Positions 31,100 through 43,672 are shown, counted from the first letter of the stretch. The stretch is 64,000 nt of DNA from Sphaerolaimus hirsutus (GCA_964036195.1 OZ038454.1:10106001-10170000), one strand, 5' to 3'. Notes: a model not told the origin generated them from the sequence alone. Translations and numbers: made by a program.

Positions 31100-31880
31100 G
31101 GTATGCATAAAAAGTATAAGTTTTTTTGTGTCACGGATATGGAAGTTATTTCCCTAGAAGTATTATCTTTCAACACAGCATAAATCAAATAGGTATTTAT
31201 GTAAATACGGTTTCACTTTACAACTCAAACATCCACACACTTTTTAATGTATGTTTTCACATATATCACGTTCATGTTTGAACATAAATGTCTACATGTT
31301 GGTCTACTTTGTCGTCTGTAACTTTCTATCTTTACCTTGTGCATTCTTAAAGTAGTGAACATTCCATCCTCCACCTTGCCAAGTTTCAAAATGTGTACTT
31401 GTAGACATTTCTCAAGATTACTGGCCAGCCGGGGCTGGGTGGCTCATGTGTGAATGTCAGCTGCCATATTTTTCTGTCTTGTCCAATTTGTGATCAATAA
31501 AACATATCATTGTTAAGCACTTGAAATTCAGTATAAAAATTATACATAAGTGAATGCATATGCGTTCAGTTGACAACACAGCAGTTTAGTACAAATTTTA
31601 CATCTAATGTTTGTGCTTACTGGGTTTCGGCAAGTCACATTCATAATACTGTCAAACAATATTGCATACTTAATTGCAATGTTCTCACACATCATGCTAC
31701 AATCATTTAGTTGACAACAGTGATAAATGCTGTTTCATAAATACTATAATGCAGTTGCGCAATTTCTGTCCATGCATACTGTTTAGTTGACAAACACATT
31801 TAAAAAAGTGTCATTATGCAAATGTTACACTGAAAAACATGCACAAGGACAATGTTTAGTTGAAACAACTGTGTGATGCT
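31100..31880. other. AT-rich DNA with dispersed TTTAGTTGACAA motifs
   Basis: No gene. GTTTAGTTGACAA or close variants occur at about 31565, 31707, 31780 and 31853, irregularly spaced. Meaning unknown; probably a decayed tandem repeat. Confidence 0.35.
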
Positions 31881-31881
31881 A

Positions 31882-32685
31882 CAACGATGGCAAAAACACA
31901 CATATTTAATACGGAAACTCATTGAGTTTCCGTGTTTTTGTTTAACACAGAAACACGGAAACTCAACAATTTTGAAAAACACGGAAACTCAAATGAGTTC
32001 TTTTTTGGACAACACGGAAACACAGAAAATACGGAAATGTTTTTTAGAGTTTTTTATTCAAGCAAATGAAGGCACAAGATTTGAACTGAACAATGTGTGT
32101 ATGTGCATACATAAGGTATGCATGTATGTATAGTGTGTAAATATGTGCATAGTATCCAAGTTTAACGATGAAATAAGTATCCAAAAAAATAATGGTGTCC
32201 ACAGCTCCTGGTGGTTTAGACAATATTATGGACTGTGATCAAAGTGTTGAGTAGTGTCCACCAGGGTCTGCTAGCTCACACAATTGAGCTGAGGGCTCCT
32301 CACCTCCCAAGCTGTCAAAGTGGTCACCCATTTGGAACTACCTCCAGTGAACTAATGAAAATTTTCCAATACCTGACAAAACGTATGCAAAACCAATATT
32401 TGATAAGAGAACCACTGTTTCAACAGTAAAATGCTGTAAAATGCAACTTTTTGTAAGACAATTCGAGTTTTTACCAAAAAAAACTTGAGTTTTTACTAAA
32501 AAAACTTGAGTTTTTTTTAAAAAACTTGAGTTTTTACCAAAAAACTCAAGTTTTTTCAAAAAACACAGAAATAAAACACAGAAACTCAAGTTTTTTTTGT
32601 GAAAAAAACTCAAAACACAGATATTCATTTTTGAAAAACTCAAAATACAGAAAGTGTTTTTATTTTGAGAACTCACCCATCGCTG
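31882..32685. repeat. TIR element with ACTCAAG / GGAAACTCA arms
   Basis: Ends CAACGATGGCAAAA and ACTCACCCATCGCTG; the flanks GATGCTAC and GATGCACA agree at 6 of 8. The left arm is made of ACACGGAAACTCAA units, the right of AAAAACTTGAGTTTTT and ACTCAAAACACAG units. The ends resemble those of the TTCGAA element at 58339. Confidence 0.55.
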
Positions 32686-33772
32686 GATGCACATGCAAAA
32701 TGTTGCACTTTTTTGTGTGTGTTTTTGTTCAGTAAACAATGCTCACCACCATTTAAAGATAGGTTTATTGGATGGAGAATGATAACATTTTATGCTCTTT
32801 GGAGGGTATTCTTCAAGTAGTGAACTAACGTGATTATTCAATGTAGAGTAAATTATTGTTGTTGTTGTTTCGTGGGTTGCACAGCCATTCAATTTGCATA
32901 GGAAATTAAAACATAAAATTTCAAAGAAGTGTACAGTTTACTTGACAACAGTTTTATTGTATTCAAGTGGTGTACACACAATTGATTTTAGGTGTTGTCA
33001 GCAAAAATAGGCTTGTGAATGTTTGCAATATGCAATTGTTACTGTAAAAAGAGTAATGTAAATACAACATAAATAGTAGTTTACGCAAAAAGAGTTCACC
33101 TTACAATTGTAAATAGAAGGATATGTGTCGACATTGGTGAAAAATAAAACAACCTCAGAAATATGAACCCCTAGTCTAGGGGCATGTAAAAAACACGTTC
33201 AAACATTCCTTCCATAAACAATTGTTTGGTAAGTTAAATTTCCCGTCATACGTTTTCAAAAGCCGTATTTCGACTTCAGCTATAACTTCAACTTGACAAT
33301 TTCAAAAGCAACTCATGCTACAGTGATCAATTATTTCGGAATGTGTCAAGCACCTGAATTTTTCACATCCAATTAAGACTTCATTCCTTGTGAGTTGTGA
33401 CTGCCTAGCAACAGAACTGTAACGATGAGATATCATTGTTGGAAACAAATGAACTGTGTAAAATGTAGGTAAACGCGTACTTGTAACAATGAATATTGTA
33501 TTATAAATACCTTACCGAATTTACGACAGACCGTATTTCAATTACATCTAAAAGCATTATGCATGAATTATGGCCTAGGGCTTCCCAGACACCACAAGCA
33601 TCGCATGCTGCACGCTAAATCGTTTGAAAGTCTTGTGGTGTCAAGTAACTGGCTCCAGAGTTGTTAAAACTACTGAACTTTTTTCAAAGTATATGTATAT
33701 ATATATATATGTAAAGCACTATTTTACTCACCGCTGAGCACAGAAAATGTTAAATACTTTTTTCACTCGTAC
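32686..33772. other. AT-rich intergenic DNA
   Basis: No gene. From about 33656 the AGAGTTGTTAAAACTACTGAAC / CAAAGTATATGTA dispersed repeat begins, continues beyond 34043, and is interrupted by the hAT-like element at 33773. Confidence 0.4.
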
Positions 33773-34035
33773 TAGTGATGGAAAAAGCGCCACGGCGCTT
33801 TTCCGAGCCCCAGAGCCAAGTGCCAATGGCGCCAGAGCAAAATGGCGCTAAGCGCCAGAAGCGCCATGCCGCTTTTTGCTTTGGCGCTAGCGCCAAGCGC
33901 AAGCGCCATACGCCAGCGCCAGGCGTTTTGTTCCTGGCGCCACGGAAAAATAGCGCCAAGCGCGAAAGCGCCATGGCGCTTTTTTCCTTTGGCGCTGGCG
34001 GCAGGCACCAGCGCCATGGCGCTTTTCCATTACTA
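33773..34035. mobile_element. hAT-like non-autonomous element (GCGCCA family), exact target duplication
   Basis: 263 bp. Ends TAGTGATGGAAAAAGCGCC and GGCGCTTTTCCATTACTA, flanked on both sides by ACTCGTAC (33765-33772 and 34036-34043), an exact 8-bp target duplication. The interior is GCGCCA modules. It has inserted into another repeat (GTAAATAC / GTGAGTACTTTT family), so that family is older. Confidence 0.9.
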
Positions 34036-34242
34036 ACTCGTACTTAAGAGTAAAATAATACATGTGTGTGAAATACTTTTTCCAGGAACATTTTTTAGTG
34101 AGTACTTTTACCCCGGAAAATGTAAAAGCGAGTAGGTAGGTACTTATCGTCACAGAATATGTAAAAGTGGGTATTTTTCCATGTAACATGTACAAGCGAC
34201 TACTTTTTAAATGTGAAACAATTTTTACACTGGAAGACATAG

Positions 34243-34989
34243 CAGGGGCCAGTTCCGCAAGTAGACAAGTTAAGAGTTAAAAGTTAAGAGTTGAGTTAAA
34301 GGTTAAAAGTTTAGTCAAAAGTTGAGTTAAAAGTTAAGAGTTGAGTTAAAGGTTAAAAGTTTAGTCAAAAGTTGAGTTAAAAGTTAAGAGTTGAGTTAAA
34401 GGTTAAAAGTTTAGTCAAAAGTTGAGTTAAATGTTAAGAGTTGAGTTAAAGGTTAAAAGTTTAGTCAAAAGTTGAGTTAAATGTTAAGAGTTGAGTTAAA
34501 GGTTAAAAGTTGAGTCAAAAGTTGAGTTAAATGTTAAGAGTTGAGTTAAAGTTTAAAAGGTGAGTTAAAAGTTGATTTAAAAGACAAATGGGTCATTCGT
34601 TGCAGAAGCGCGATACGCTGATCTTCAATCATATTTTGTCCCCGCACGGCCATTCTGAAACAACGTTCCGCGATTTTTTTTTTAGCGATAATTTTTTTGG
34701 ATACATTATTTTCAAATGTCGTGCATACAACATTGGCAGCATGCCAGCGAACAGCTGTATCAATACCAATTTCACATTTTTATTTTTTTACCATCATTTT
34801 CCACTTGTCTCTTAACTCTCAACTCTTAACTCAACTGTTAACTCGTAACTCAACTTTTAACCTTTAACTCAACTCTTAAATTTTAACTTTTCTCTTAAAC
34901 TTTAACTTTACTCTTAACTCGCCATTTGTCATTTTACTCAACTCTTAACTTTTAACTCTTAACATGTCCACTTGCGGAACCGGCACCTG
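34243..34989. repeat. TIR element with GTTAAAAGTTAAGAG tandem arms
   Basis: Ends CAGGGGCCAGTTCCGCAAG and CTTGCGGAACCGGCACCTG. The left arm holds about six copies of a roughly 55-bp unit made of GAGTTAAAGGTTAAAAG and GTCAAAAGTTGAGTTAAA; the right arm (34800-34970) carries the complementary ACTCTTAACTCAAC motif, so the whole can fold. The unique middle (34590-34800) has no recognised gene. Same end type as 38016-38586 and 45046-45240. Confidence 0.7.
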
Positions 34990-35377
34990 ATGTCGTTTTT
35001 GATAATTTTTTATTTACCTATTTCTATAGGAAAATGATATGATCTCTTCAAGGTTTCGCTATTATGGCAACAAAAATTGCAATTTGTAATATCTTAAATA
35101 TATTTTCTGTACACGTTTCGAGTAAATGTATCTAAATACATTTAAACAACTGTGACTGGCTCCCGTAAAAAATACTTGCAAGTTGCAACTCTTCATAAAC
35201 CGGTATATACTCGGCGCTGATCGTTCTCCCAAGTGAATATTTATGGGATCCGGATATAGCACATTTCACAGTCGCATTAATTTGAGAGCTAATGAATTTA
35301 TCATACCTCACGAAGGATCATCCGTCAGGTGACATGCTATGTACCTGCACGTTAGCATGTGTGTTGATGCCATTCCA
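34990..35377. other. Intergenic DNA, nothing recognised
   Basis: About 390 bp AT-rich, no ORF or repeat match seen. Confidence 0.4.
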
Positions 35378-35961
35378 AGGGGCAGTCCCAACTCCCAAGT
35401 CCTGTAAAGTGGAAAGTAAAGCATAAAATGTAAAGTCAAATGCAAAGTCAAATGTCATTTTTCATGCAAAGTGTCAAATGTAAAGTAAAGTGTAAAATCA
35501 AGTGTCAAAAGTAAAGTCAAATGCAAAGTCAAGTGTCAATTGTCATGCAAAGTGTCAAATGTAAAGTAAAGTGTCAATTGTGTATCCAAATCTTTTTTGT
35601 ATCCAAATCTTATGTCAAAAAATACTTTGGATACAAAAACATCAGATTTGGATACACAATTGACACTTTACTTTACATTTGACAGTTTGCATGACAATTG
35701 ACACTTGATTTTGCATTTGATTTTATATTTTACAGTTTACTTTACATTTGACACTTGACTTTACATTTGACATTTGACTTTGCATTTGACTTTACATTTG
35801 ACACTTTGCATGACAATTGACACTTGATTTTGCATTTGATTTTACATTTTACAGTTTACTTTACATTTGACACTTCACTTTACATTTGACATTTGACTTT
35901 GCATTTGATTTTACATTTGACACTTTACTTTACACTTTACAGGGCTTGGGATTGCCACCAG
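35378..35961. repeat. Long palindromic relative of the introner-like family
   Basis: Starts GGGGCAGTCCCAACTCCC and ends GGGCTTGGGATTGCCACCAG, close to the ends of the 150-200 bp elements at 52223, 55470, 62153 and 62419. The arms are TAAAGTCAAATG / CATTTGACTTTA modules around an inner hairpin (GTATCCAAATCTT, 35580-35655). Not at an identified exon junction. A larger, possibly older relative. Confidence 0.6.
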
Positions 35962-37022
35962 ACTGGCACGGCCGAAATTCGAACTTGGTCATATGTTTCT
36001 CTAGTTCCTTTTAAGCTGGGCTTCCTAAATATCTGTCGAGCATTTTCCATTACTCGTCCGATCAATTTTGTTTTGTTTCGCCAACAACCCTCCGCATTCC
36101 CAACATCGGCGCTGGAGCGTTCACCAATTAATGAACCTTATGTTTTTTGTGAGTATTTGACTTTGCTGCCGGTGTTCATTGGCGGGCGCGGCCGAGTGAT
36201 GTAAAAAACTACCTCCGGTTGGATATTTATATTAGTGATGAAATCGCGCCATGACATGGGCATGGCGCTGGCGCCCTTTTTATGGTGCCATTGTCGCTTG
36301 GCGCTATAACCTGCCATTTTTCGCAAGCGCAAGTTTGATGTAAGACAATTAGGTAGGTAAGCAGTAATGATGGAACACAAGTCTTTTGTTATTTATCTCG
36401 GTCAAATCAACTCCGCTGCTCGTTTACTAAATGAGACCCCAAAGGAATTCTTCGCCCTTACAAATTGATTCAACTATGCGCTCTGTGCCTTATGTACTAA
36501 ATGTTCAATCCACACAACCACTAGCTTTAATTGTTTATATAATAAGTCTAATAGTTTTTATATCTGTCGACACCCTGCTTTCACCTGTTTAGTACTGAAC
36601 CAAATAGCATAAAAGTGTAAAACCCTGTGACAATCTTGATACGTTCTCCAGTCGGTATACGTAAATTATCAATATTTATGTTCAATCACAAAATCCAGAA
36701 CATTTATGTTTCATTATTTCATTTCATTTTCACTCATATGATGTAAAACTAAAGAAAAGGTTTGCCAAAGCATAAATGCTATAAATACATACTATAACAT
36801 TGTAAATACAGTGCAAAAAAACCATTACAGTGGTCAACGAGAAAATTGCAGGGCAGAAGACTAATAACATAATCATTGTGCCGCGCGCCGAGCTTTTAAT
36901 GAGGTAGCTTAGAACCCCGGACATTATCATTCCATTTACAGACATTGGTTGCCTTCATGAACTATTGATCTTCGTGCCTGTCCCCTCTTCGCGTCACGTA
37001 GTCCCGGCTTTGTAGTCGGGTG
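35962..37022. other. Intergenic DNA with a GCGCC fragment
   Basis: No gene. 36233-36330 is a degraded piece of the GCGCCA hAT-like family (TTAGTGATGAAATCGCGCC). The rest is AT-rich. The short open frame around 35980-36190 has no recognisable content. Confidence 0.4.
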
Positions 37023-38011
37023 TAGTGATGTAAAAGCGCCATGGCGCTGGCGCCTGGCGCTAGCGCCAAAGCAAAAAGCGCCATGGCGCTTTTGGCGCTT
37101 GGCGCCTTTTTGCTCTGGCGCCATTGGCGCTTGGCGCTGTGCTACGTAAAAGCGCCATGGCGCTTTTGGCGCTTGGCGCTATGATGCCGTGGCGCCATTG
37201 GCGCTTGGCGCTAGCATTTTAAAAAGCGCCAAAAAAGCGCCAAGGAGTTCAAAAAATACATCATTATTTTGTGTAAAAAGACCTTGTGTGCAAAATTTAC
37301 ATAAGTAAATGTGTTACTGTAACTGTATTACAGGAAGAACATACCCTCTACTTGCTTTTTTGGTAAACCATGTCCATGCAATTGCAAGGATATTCAAAAC
37401 TTTTATGAAATAATGGGCCTAATGGTTCCCATCCCAATTCAAAGCTTGCTCACGAGCGGAAGAGCGACGTTCAAATGCATAGTGTTGCATTATGTTGAAA
37501 ATGATGTTGTATTGTTGGTATTTAAAATATGTTAATGTGCAGTGTACCAGGCGGGCATAAAAAATGTGCATACAACACTGGGTAGTGTTACTCCTTAGCA
37601 AGCTTTGAATTGACATGGGAAACAGTTGACATCGGGATATGTTCGTGTAGAGCCAATCGGACTTTGGATCTGTGTAATATTTACACAAACAGAAGATGAA
37701 TGTATTTTATCCCTGCGAATCGGGAGGGGGACGTGCTGTAATCTTGCGCCTTACACAAATAGATAGCACTGCATTGCATGGGTGCACTTTATGAGAAGCA
37801 AAAAACTCTGGCGCTGGCGGTATTGGCGCTTGGCGCCAACATGCTCTGGCGCCATTGGCGCTTGGCGCCGTGTTCTAGAAAAGCGCCATCGCGCTTTTGG
37901 CGCTTGGCGCTATTTGGCTGTGGCGCCATTGGCGCTTGGCGCTCGCATGCCAAAAGCGCCATGGCGCTTTTGGCGCTTGGCGCCAAAAGTCTGGCGCTTT
38001 TTACATCACTA
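37023..38011. mobile_element. hAT-like non-autonomous element, 989 bp, exact target duplication
   Basis: Ends TAGTGATGTAAAAGCGCC and GGCGCTTTTTACATCACTA. Exact 8-bp duplication GTCGGGTG at 37015-37022 and 38012-38019. GCGCCA-rich blocks sit at both ends (37034-37240 and 37800-38000) around a 550-bp unique AT-rich middle with no transposase. The largest member of this family here. Confidence 0.9.
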
Positions 38012-38015
38012 GTCG

Positions 38016-38586
38016 GGTGCCGTTCCGCGCAAGTGGCAAAATAAATACCTAGTAATGTGAATGGTTCAGGGTAAAGTTACAAGTAAAGTAAGATTGTGAA
38101 TGGAAGGTAAAGGGTAAAGCCGGAGTTACAGCATAACGATAAATAGAAGGTGAAGCGACAAATAAAACGTCACCGATTAATCCATTATTTTCATGTTTTC
38201 AAGTTTTTTATCGACAATAAATGTTCAATGCTCGAATACGAATGAACAAAATTTCATATGGGAGATGTTAAATTCGAGTTTGAATGAAAAACGTTCGATG
38301 AAAAATGCTCCGCCGACAAATCAATTTCACGTGATGCCCTAAAATCAATTTGTCGGCGGTCATTGCATGAAATTTTTTTTCAATAAAAACTTGAAAACAT
38401 GAAAATAATGAATTTATCAGTGACATTTTATTTGTCGTATCACCTTCTATTTGTCGTTATGCTGTAAATCCGGCTTAAAGTAAAAAGTAAAGAGTAAAGT
38501 TAAGAGAAAAGTTAAGATTAAAGTAAAGAGTATGATAACGAGTAAAATGAAAAGTTAAAACTGCCGCCTTGCGGAACCAGCCCCTG
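38016..38586. repeat. TIR element with GTTCCGC ends holding a nested TIR element
   Basis: Ends GTGCCGTTCCGCGCAAGTGG and CCTTGCGGAACCAGCCCCTG. Inside, 38117-38477 is a second inverted repeat (AAGCCGGAGTTACAGCATAA with its complement TTATGCTGTAAATCCGGCTT), continuing as CATGTTTTCAAGTTTTTTATCG. Outer arms are GTAAAGTAAAG motifs. A fragment of the inner element lies at about 45785. Confidence 0.65.
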
Positions 38587-40810
38587 GTGCTGGTGGCGCT
38601 GCAATATGCATGAGCAATTCGTCACACTGTTTGATTGTTCTAAATTTTCTAGGACAAAACCGACGCTCTGTATCCTCTATTTAACTTGCGGTGCTCATTT
38701 GTCTGCATTTTTAATTGAACGTCGTCCAAAAACGAACAAAAAACTGGCTTCGTTTTGTGGTTAAAATACCCATCTTTTTCCTACGTGCACTGGCCGCCAT
38801 ATTGTGGGCGCCTGGCATTAGCGCTGGTGTCAAATGAATGATTACCACAGATGCCGTTATGAATTATGATGTAGCTACAGCCGTGTATTGACAAAGATAG
38901 CAACCGTGAAGCTCTCAGAATCGCATTTGCTTGCCACTTAGAATTAGCATGACATCTTTCAAGTACGCTAAATTTTGTATAGGTAGGTATTCAATTTCTG
39001 CGAATTCGAATAACTGAAATATTTATAGGAACAATTAACAACACGTATCGAATCGCTTATTTTAATTATCTTTTCATTTAATCCATTTCGTGGAGCTTAT
39101 GGCATACTTCCGTATCTGAATTTTACTGCTTAGGTATTGAATTGCGAACTGAATTTTATATCCTGCCTAAAATAGTTGCACTGAAATATGTCCTACTATG
39201 TTTTTTTCGATCTTGCACATAAAAAACTACGCCATTATGTGCCACAAGGTCATGATGCTAAAGCAATGTTCCCTAAAGCATGACGGAAACGCGGATGCAT
39301 GTTCGCGCATTCGGTACACGAGTAAATAAATACAAGTACGTATTTTACATTGCCATCACTTGCCCTTTTTCCGGTTTCTAGATAAACTCAAATCAAATCC
39401 ATTCTTACATAGTATTCACATGCGCAATTGAGCAAAGGAAAGCAATCACTTTTAAAACCTTAACTACCTATCAGCGGAATCCAATTGAAGGCCATCCTGT
39501 GCACTGCAGAATGACATATTGCGGAATGAGGGTGGAAAAGATGTTTTTTCAATTTTCCTGGTTTTAAAAAAATGTCCAGAAATTCCTTGATTTGCTCATT
39601 TTGCATCCAAACATACTGCACTTTGCAGCACTGCGGCCTGGTGAACATTGTTTGTGACCTTTCTGGATTTTTAACCCCAATATACCCGACTATTTTGGGT
39701 TATACCGTATTTCCTCGAAATACCCCCAGGGGGGTTATTTTTTGAGGGTGAGAATTTTGAGGGGGGGGGCGGTTGTTAGAAGTACTGAACTTTTTTCAAA
39801 GTATACGTAAAAGTAAAGTATTTACGTAAAGTAGTATTTTAAAGTAAAAGTCAAGTAAAGTACTCACCCCCTAGGCACGGAAAACGTAAAATTAATTTTT
39901 TCACTTTTACCTATGAGTAAATGTGAGTAAACGTACTTTTCCCCCAGAAAACGTTAACGTGAGTACTTTTGAGAAATATCGCCAAAATTTTCGCCCGAAA
40001 TCACTCATTTTCAAAACTTTTTGCTTATGTTAAGCGATTTTTGTCTATATATTTATTTGCTTACATACCCATTTTCGACTAATTTCCCTAATTTTAGCAC
40101 ATTTTCTCCCTTTTTCCTTCTATACTCGGCGTACGTGATACTCTACCCTCGCACTGATTTATGTCTCGTGTTGGAAGCGTGCCAATGATTATTAAATCAT
40201 GCGATTTCCGTAAAAATATGAAAAAAATTCATCGATGTGAATATGTTAATGAATAACATTATAACAACAATCAATTTTGTCATCTTTTTATGAAACTCGG
40301 ACGCGTTAACCATCGTTGGCACACTTCCAGCGGGGACCACACGTGCAGGGTGTAAAGTAACCGGAGTATATGCATTTACAAAATCTAGATAAAACACTAT
40401 CTGAAAATACGTTTTCTGTACTCTAGTTTTTCTCTCTACTCTAGTACTTCATTTTTCTGCTTGTAAACAATGACAAATTATATATGTTTCAGCATTCGTT
40501 AATAGTGAGTAGTAATCTGAGGGTAGCTTAGATCCACAAACCATCACCATACCATACCACCACAAAAATAGACAATACCCACAAGCGATCTAACAACCTA
40601 TTTCCATATTCCGGATAAACTTTTTGGCAGTGCTTTAAAAAAAGCGCTGGCCATCCCTAGTCCCTACTGCTGAAATGACAAATTTTGAAAAAATCGACTG
40701 TCTAAAAATTGCAACTCGTACATTAAAGTTCTGTCCATTTATTCTTCTAAATGATTTGATTTATCACGATTACTGCAGGAAGCCAGTACATGTTTTTCTG
40801 TTTATCCAAT
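38587..40810. other. Repeat fragments and AT-rich DNA
   Basis: No gene seen. 39704-39772 is one end of a CTCGAAATACCCC element. 39773-39970 is a GTAAAGTA / GAGTAAATGTGAGTA fragment. 40121-40385 is a dispersed repeat with a diverged second copy at 58830-59080 (shared CTGATTTATGTCTC and ATGCAGGGTGTAA-like blocks). Confidence 0.45.
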
Positions 40811-41267
40811 TACCGTATTTCTTCTAATAGAACGGCATACCTCCAATAGAATGGCACCTCCAATAGAACGGCAGGTTTTGTCACTTTTTTACACCCACGA
40901 AAAGAATAGAACGGCAGCCTCCAATAGAACGGCACCTCCAATAGAACGGCAGTAGAAATTGTGTTGTAGGCGTGCCAAAACACAAATATATTTGAAAAAT
41001 TGGTGATGAGAACATCAAGGGTGTTCAGAACTATGATTCAGGGGTTGTTTTCACATTTGGTTTGTTTAAATTGATGCTCTGATATTAAAATGTTGTTTAT
41101 GTCTCACTAAAAATACCACATTCAAATGAAACTCAATTCAAATGAAAATGTTTGACGAAAAAAATAGTACGGCAGCCTCCAATAGAACGGCACCTCCAAT
41201 AGAATGGCAGGTAAAAAAGTTGACGACAAAAATAGAATGGCGCCGTTCTTTTAGAAGAAATACGGTA
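40811..41267. repeat. TIR element with AATAGAACGGCA arms
   Basis: Starts TACCGTATTTCTTCTAATAG and ends TTTTAGAAGAAATACGGTA. The left arm repeats CTCCAATAGAACGGCA at least four times and the right arm three more, partly in the same orientation, around a unique middle. A short copy is at 61192-61335. Confidence 0.75.
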
Positions 41268-41354
41268 CTTTCTTACTTCAATTTTTTTCATCAACCGAGA
41301 TTCCAGACGACAGCTGCGGATGAAAAAAACTACTTTTTTTCTGACAAACGTTTT

Positions 41355-41565
41355 ACTGCAGAGTTGTTAGAATTACTGAACTTTTTTAAAGTATATGTAA
41401 ACGTAAAGTATTTTTTTTACTCACCACAAAGTGTGGAAAACGTAAAATATCTAATTTTTACTCGTACGCACGCGTAAATGTGAGTACAAACATTTTTCCC
41501 ATTAAAATGCAAAAGTAAGCACTTTTCTTCATAGAATATGTAGAACTGGGTACGTTTTCGAAATA
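41355..41565. repeat. GTAAAGTA / GAGTAAATGTGAGTA dispersed repeat
   Basis: GAGTTGTTAGAATTACTGAAC followed by TTTTTTAAAGTATATGTAAA and ACTCACCACAAAGTGTGGAA. The same order occurs at 33656 and 39775, and in parts at 43690, 60785 and 63245. No ORF. Confidence 0.5.
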
Positions 41566-41731
41566 CAACCCTCAAAATGGCCACTACGAATTACATAATT
41601 GATCCCCTGTCGAACCCCCCCCCCCACCCAAATTGAATGTAAAGGGAATAAAAATATCACAACCTTCGGTTTGTGTTCTGTGAAATGCAGAACACATGTT
41701 TAAACAATGACCAAGTCATTTTAGAACAGAG

Positions 41732-42153
41732 TACCCTAAATCCTCGAATAAGACCCCAGGGGAGTTATTTTTTCGTCAGACGTTTTGGAGGGGGGAGTTA
41801 TTCAAGGGGGGGAGTTATTCGAGGGGGGGAGTTATTATTTCCTCAGGAAACGTGGACTTAATTCATTGTATGGATGCAGTATGTAAACTCGTTTAATTAA
41901 GGTATTTCACCGTCCAATAACAACATAACAATGTGTATACACTGCATACACATTATGTATCTGCTGTCGCTGTCATAGGCTACTATTCTTTTATATTTTT
42001 GCATTGTATCCTTTTCATCATAGGGAGGAGTTTTTGAGAGGGGGGAGTTATTCAAGGGGGGGAGTTATTTTTTCCTCACCCCGCCAGCAGGGGGGACTTA
42101 TTCAAGGGGGGGAGTTATTCGAGGGGGGGGGTCTTATTCGAGGATTTGCGGTA
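41732..42153. repeat. CTCGAATAAGACCCC-family TIR element
   Basis: Starts CCCTAAATCCTCGAATAAG and ends CTTATTCGAGGATTTGCGG. Arms of GGGGGGAGTTATTCGAGG units, repeated in the same orientation on both sides of a unique middle. About 420 bp. A cousin of the CTCGAAATACCCC family. Confidence 0.7.
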
Positions 42154-42423
42154 TATACCATCTATATTTACATACCTACTTTTATATTTAGATCTATGAA
42201 TATACTCTTATACATGGAGCTTGTTGTTGCATTTTTCTACCTCAGCGTATGTTACAAGAACGAATTAGTGCTGAGAGTTCTGAAAAATTCTAGCGAAATA
42301 ATAACCCCCCTCGAAATACCTGCCCTTGTTTAAATCCCCTCAAAATTTTCATACAAAAACAATCACTCCCAGGGGTATTTCGAGGAAATAGAGTAGGTAA
42401 ATTGCAGCGTAGTCACCTTATAA

Positions 42424-43672
42424 ATAAACTGGTGGACAATATAAATGGAAAATTCACAAAATAACATTTTAAAAATCACACAAGCAAACCATCAGGCTGT
42501 CACTTAGTGTGACGGTGCCCCAAAGTATATACTATATATAACCAAAGTGGCACCCCCTCAGGCCACCCTTGTTGCTGAAAATATTTTTTTCTACTTTTTT
42601 TCTGGTAAATATAAATGGAAAACCCATACAAATTTTTGTTCAGGCCAGAATTTGATTTATTTATAAAATGGGTTGGGGATGGTTTAGGCCACTGATTTTT
42701 TGGGACAGATGATGTGGTAACTTCCTGCAACTATTCCACCCCCTCACAACCGACACAATCCCTACACCAAAATTTTGCTGAAGATCAAACCTGAAATATT
42801 TTTTTGAACAAAACATATATTGGAACTAATGTGTCTTACACAGCCCCAGGCTTTTGATACAGCACATGGTGGCCAGGACTGGCTTCCTAAGTGTCATGAG
42901 CAACATGTGGCTGGTCCTGCACCACATTGTTGCACGAAGATTGCATTTATGGCGATCAGTGGAAATACCACTGTTCAAAGACAGCATTTCCGTAAAAGCG
43001 TGACCGGCCTCTGCAGCATCTGCATGCAAATCATTAAATGCTAGTGCCCATTGAATTCAGGCAACAATTATCTGTTAAACATATACCAGGGGACAACTGG
43101 AAATGTGTCCGTTATTTTGTGTAAATGGGCCAGACAGATGAAGAGGTCATTCCCAGAAAGTGTAAATTTGTGGTTTTTGCAATCACAATCAAAATGTTCA
43201 CACTTATAAAGTTCTTAATATGTTTGAATGTCATGAAGTGGCTGATATCTGCAATTTAGGATGGATTTTTGTGAGGCAGCAGCAGTGTGGGGACAGCAGT
43301 GAGTAAAAATCACCCTGCAACCTATGTGCAGCTCTGAGCGAGCCATTAGTGATTTTTTTTACATCAAAAAACTGCCAGCACAAGCGTATCCAATGCTTGT
43401 GTTGGCAGCATGCAAAAAATGGCAGCGCGCTTTCCCGCAGCAATATTCTGTGTGGGATTCCAAAATTTTCCAATTATATCGGCCAGAAAAAAATCGGAAA
43501 AAATATATTGAAGGCTGTCACGGCTGACCAGGTGCCATTTGGGGACAATGTAAAGAAATGTTGGCCCCACATTCACACAAAATTTTAGCTAGATTGGGCT
43601 GATCATTTGCACATGAGAATATTTCGAAAATTTATGTAGTCAATTTTCCATTTAAATTGTCCACCAGTTTAT
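42424..43672. repeat. 1.25-kb TIR element with ATAAACTGGTGGACAAT ends
   Basis: ATAAACTGGTGGACAATATA at the left and its near complement ending ATTGTCCACCAGTTTAT at the right, extended by AAATGGAAAA / TTTTCCATTT. Unlike most repeats here the 1.2-kb interior is not low-complexity. It has open stretches at 42820-43044 (+) and 43324-43588 (+), none recognised as a transposase. Possibly a deletion derivative of an autonomous element. Confidence 0.65.

Noticed and set aside
33775..34047. Open frames over GCGCCA repeats.
   Set aside because: Low-complexity translation of a short-motif MITE; all frames are open because the motif lacks stops.
34262..34570. Regular repeats that might suggest a CRISPR array.
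   Set aside because: Units are contiguous without unique spacers, lie inside a TIR element and in a eukaryotic genome.
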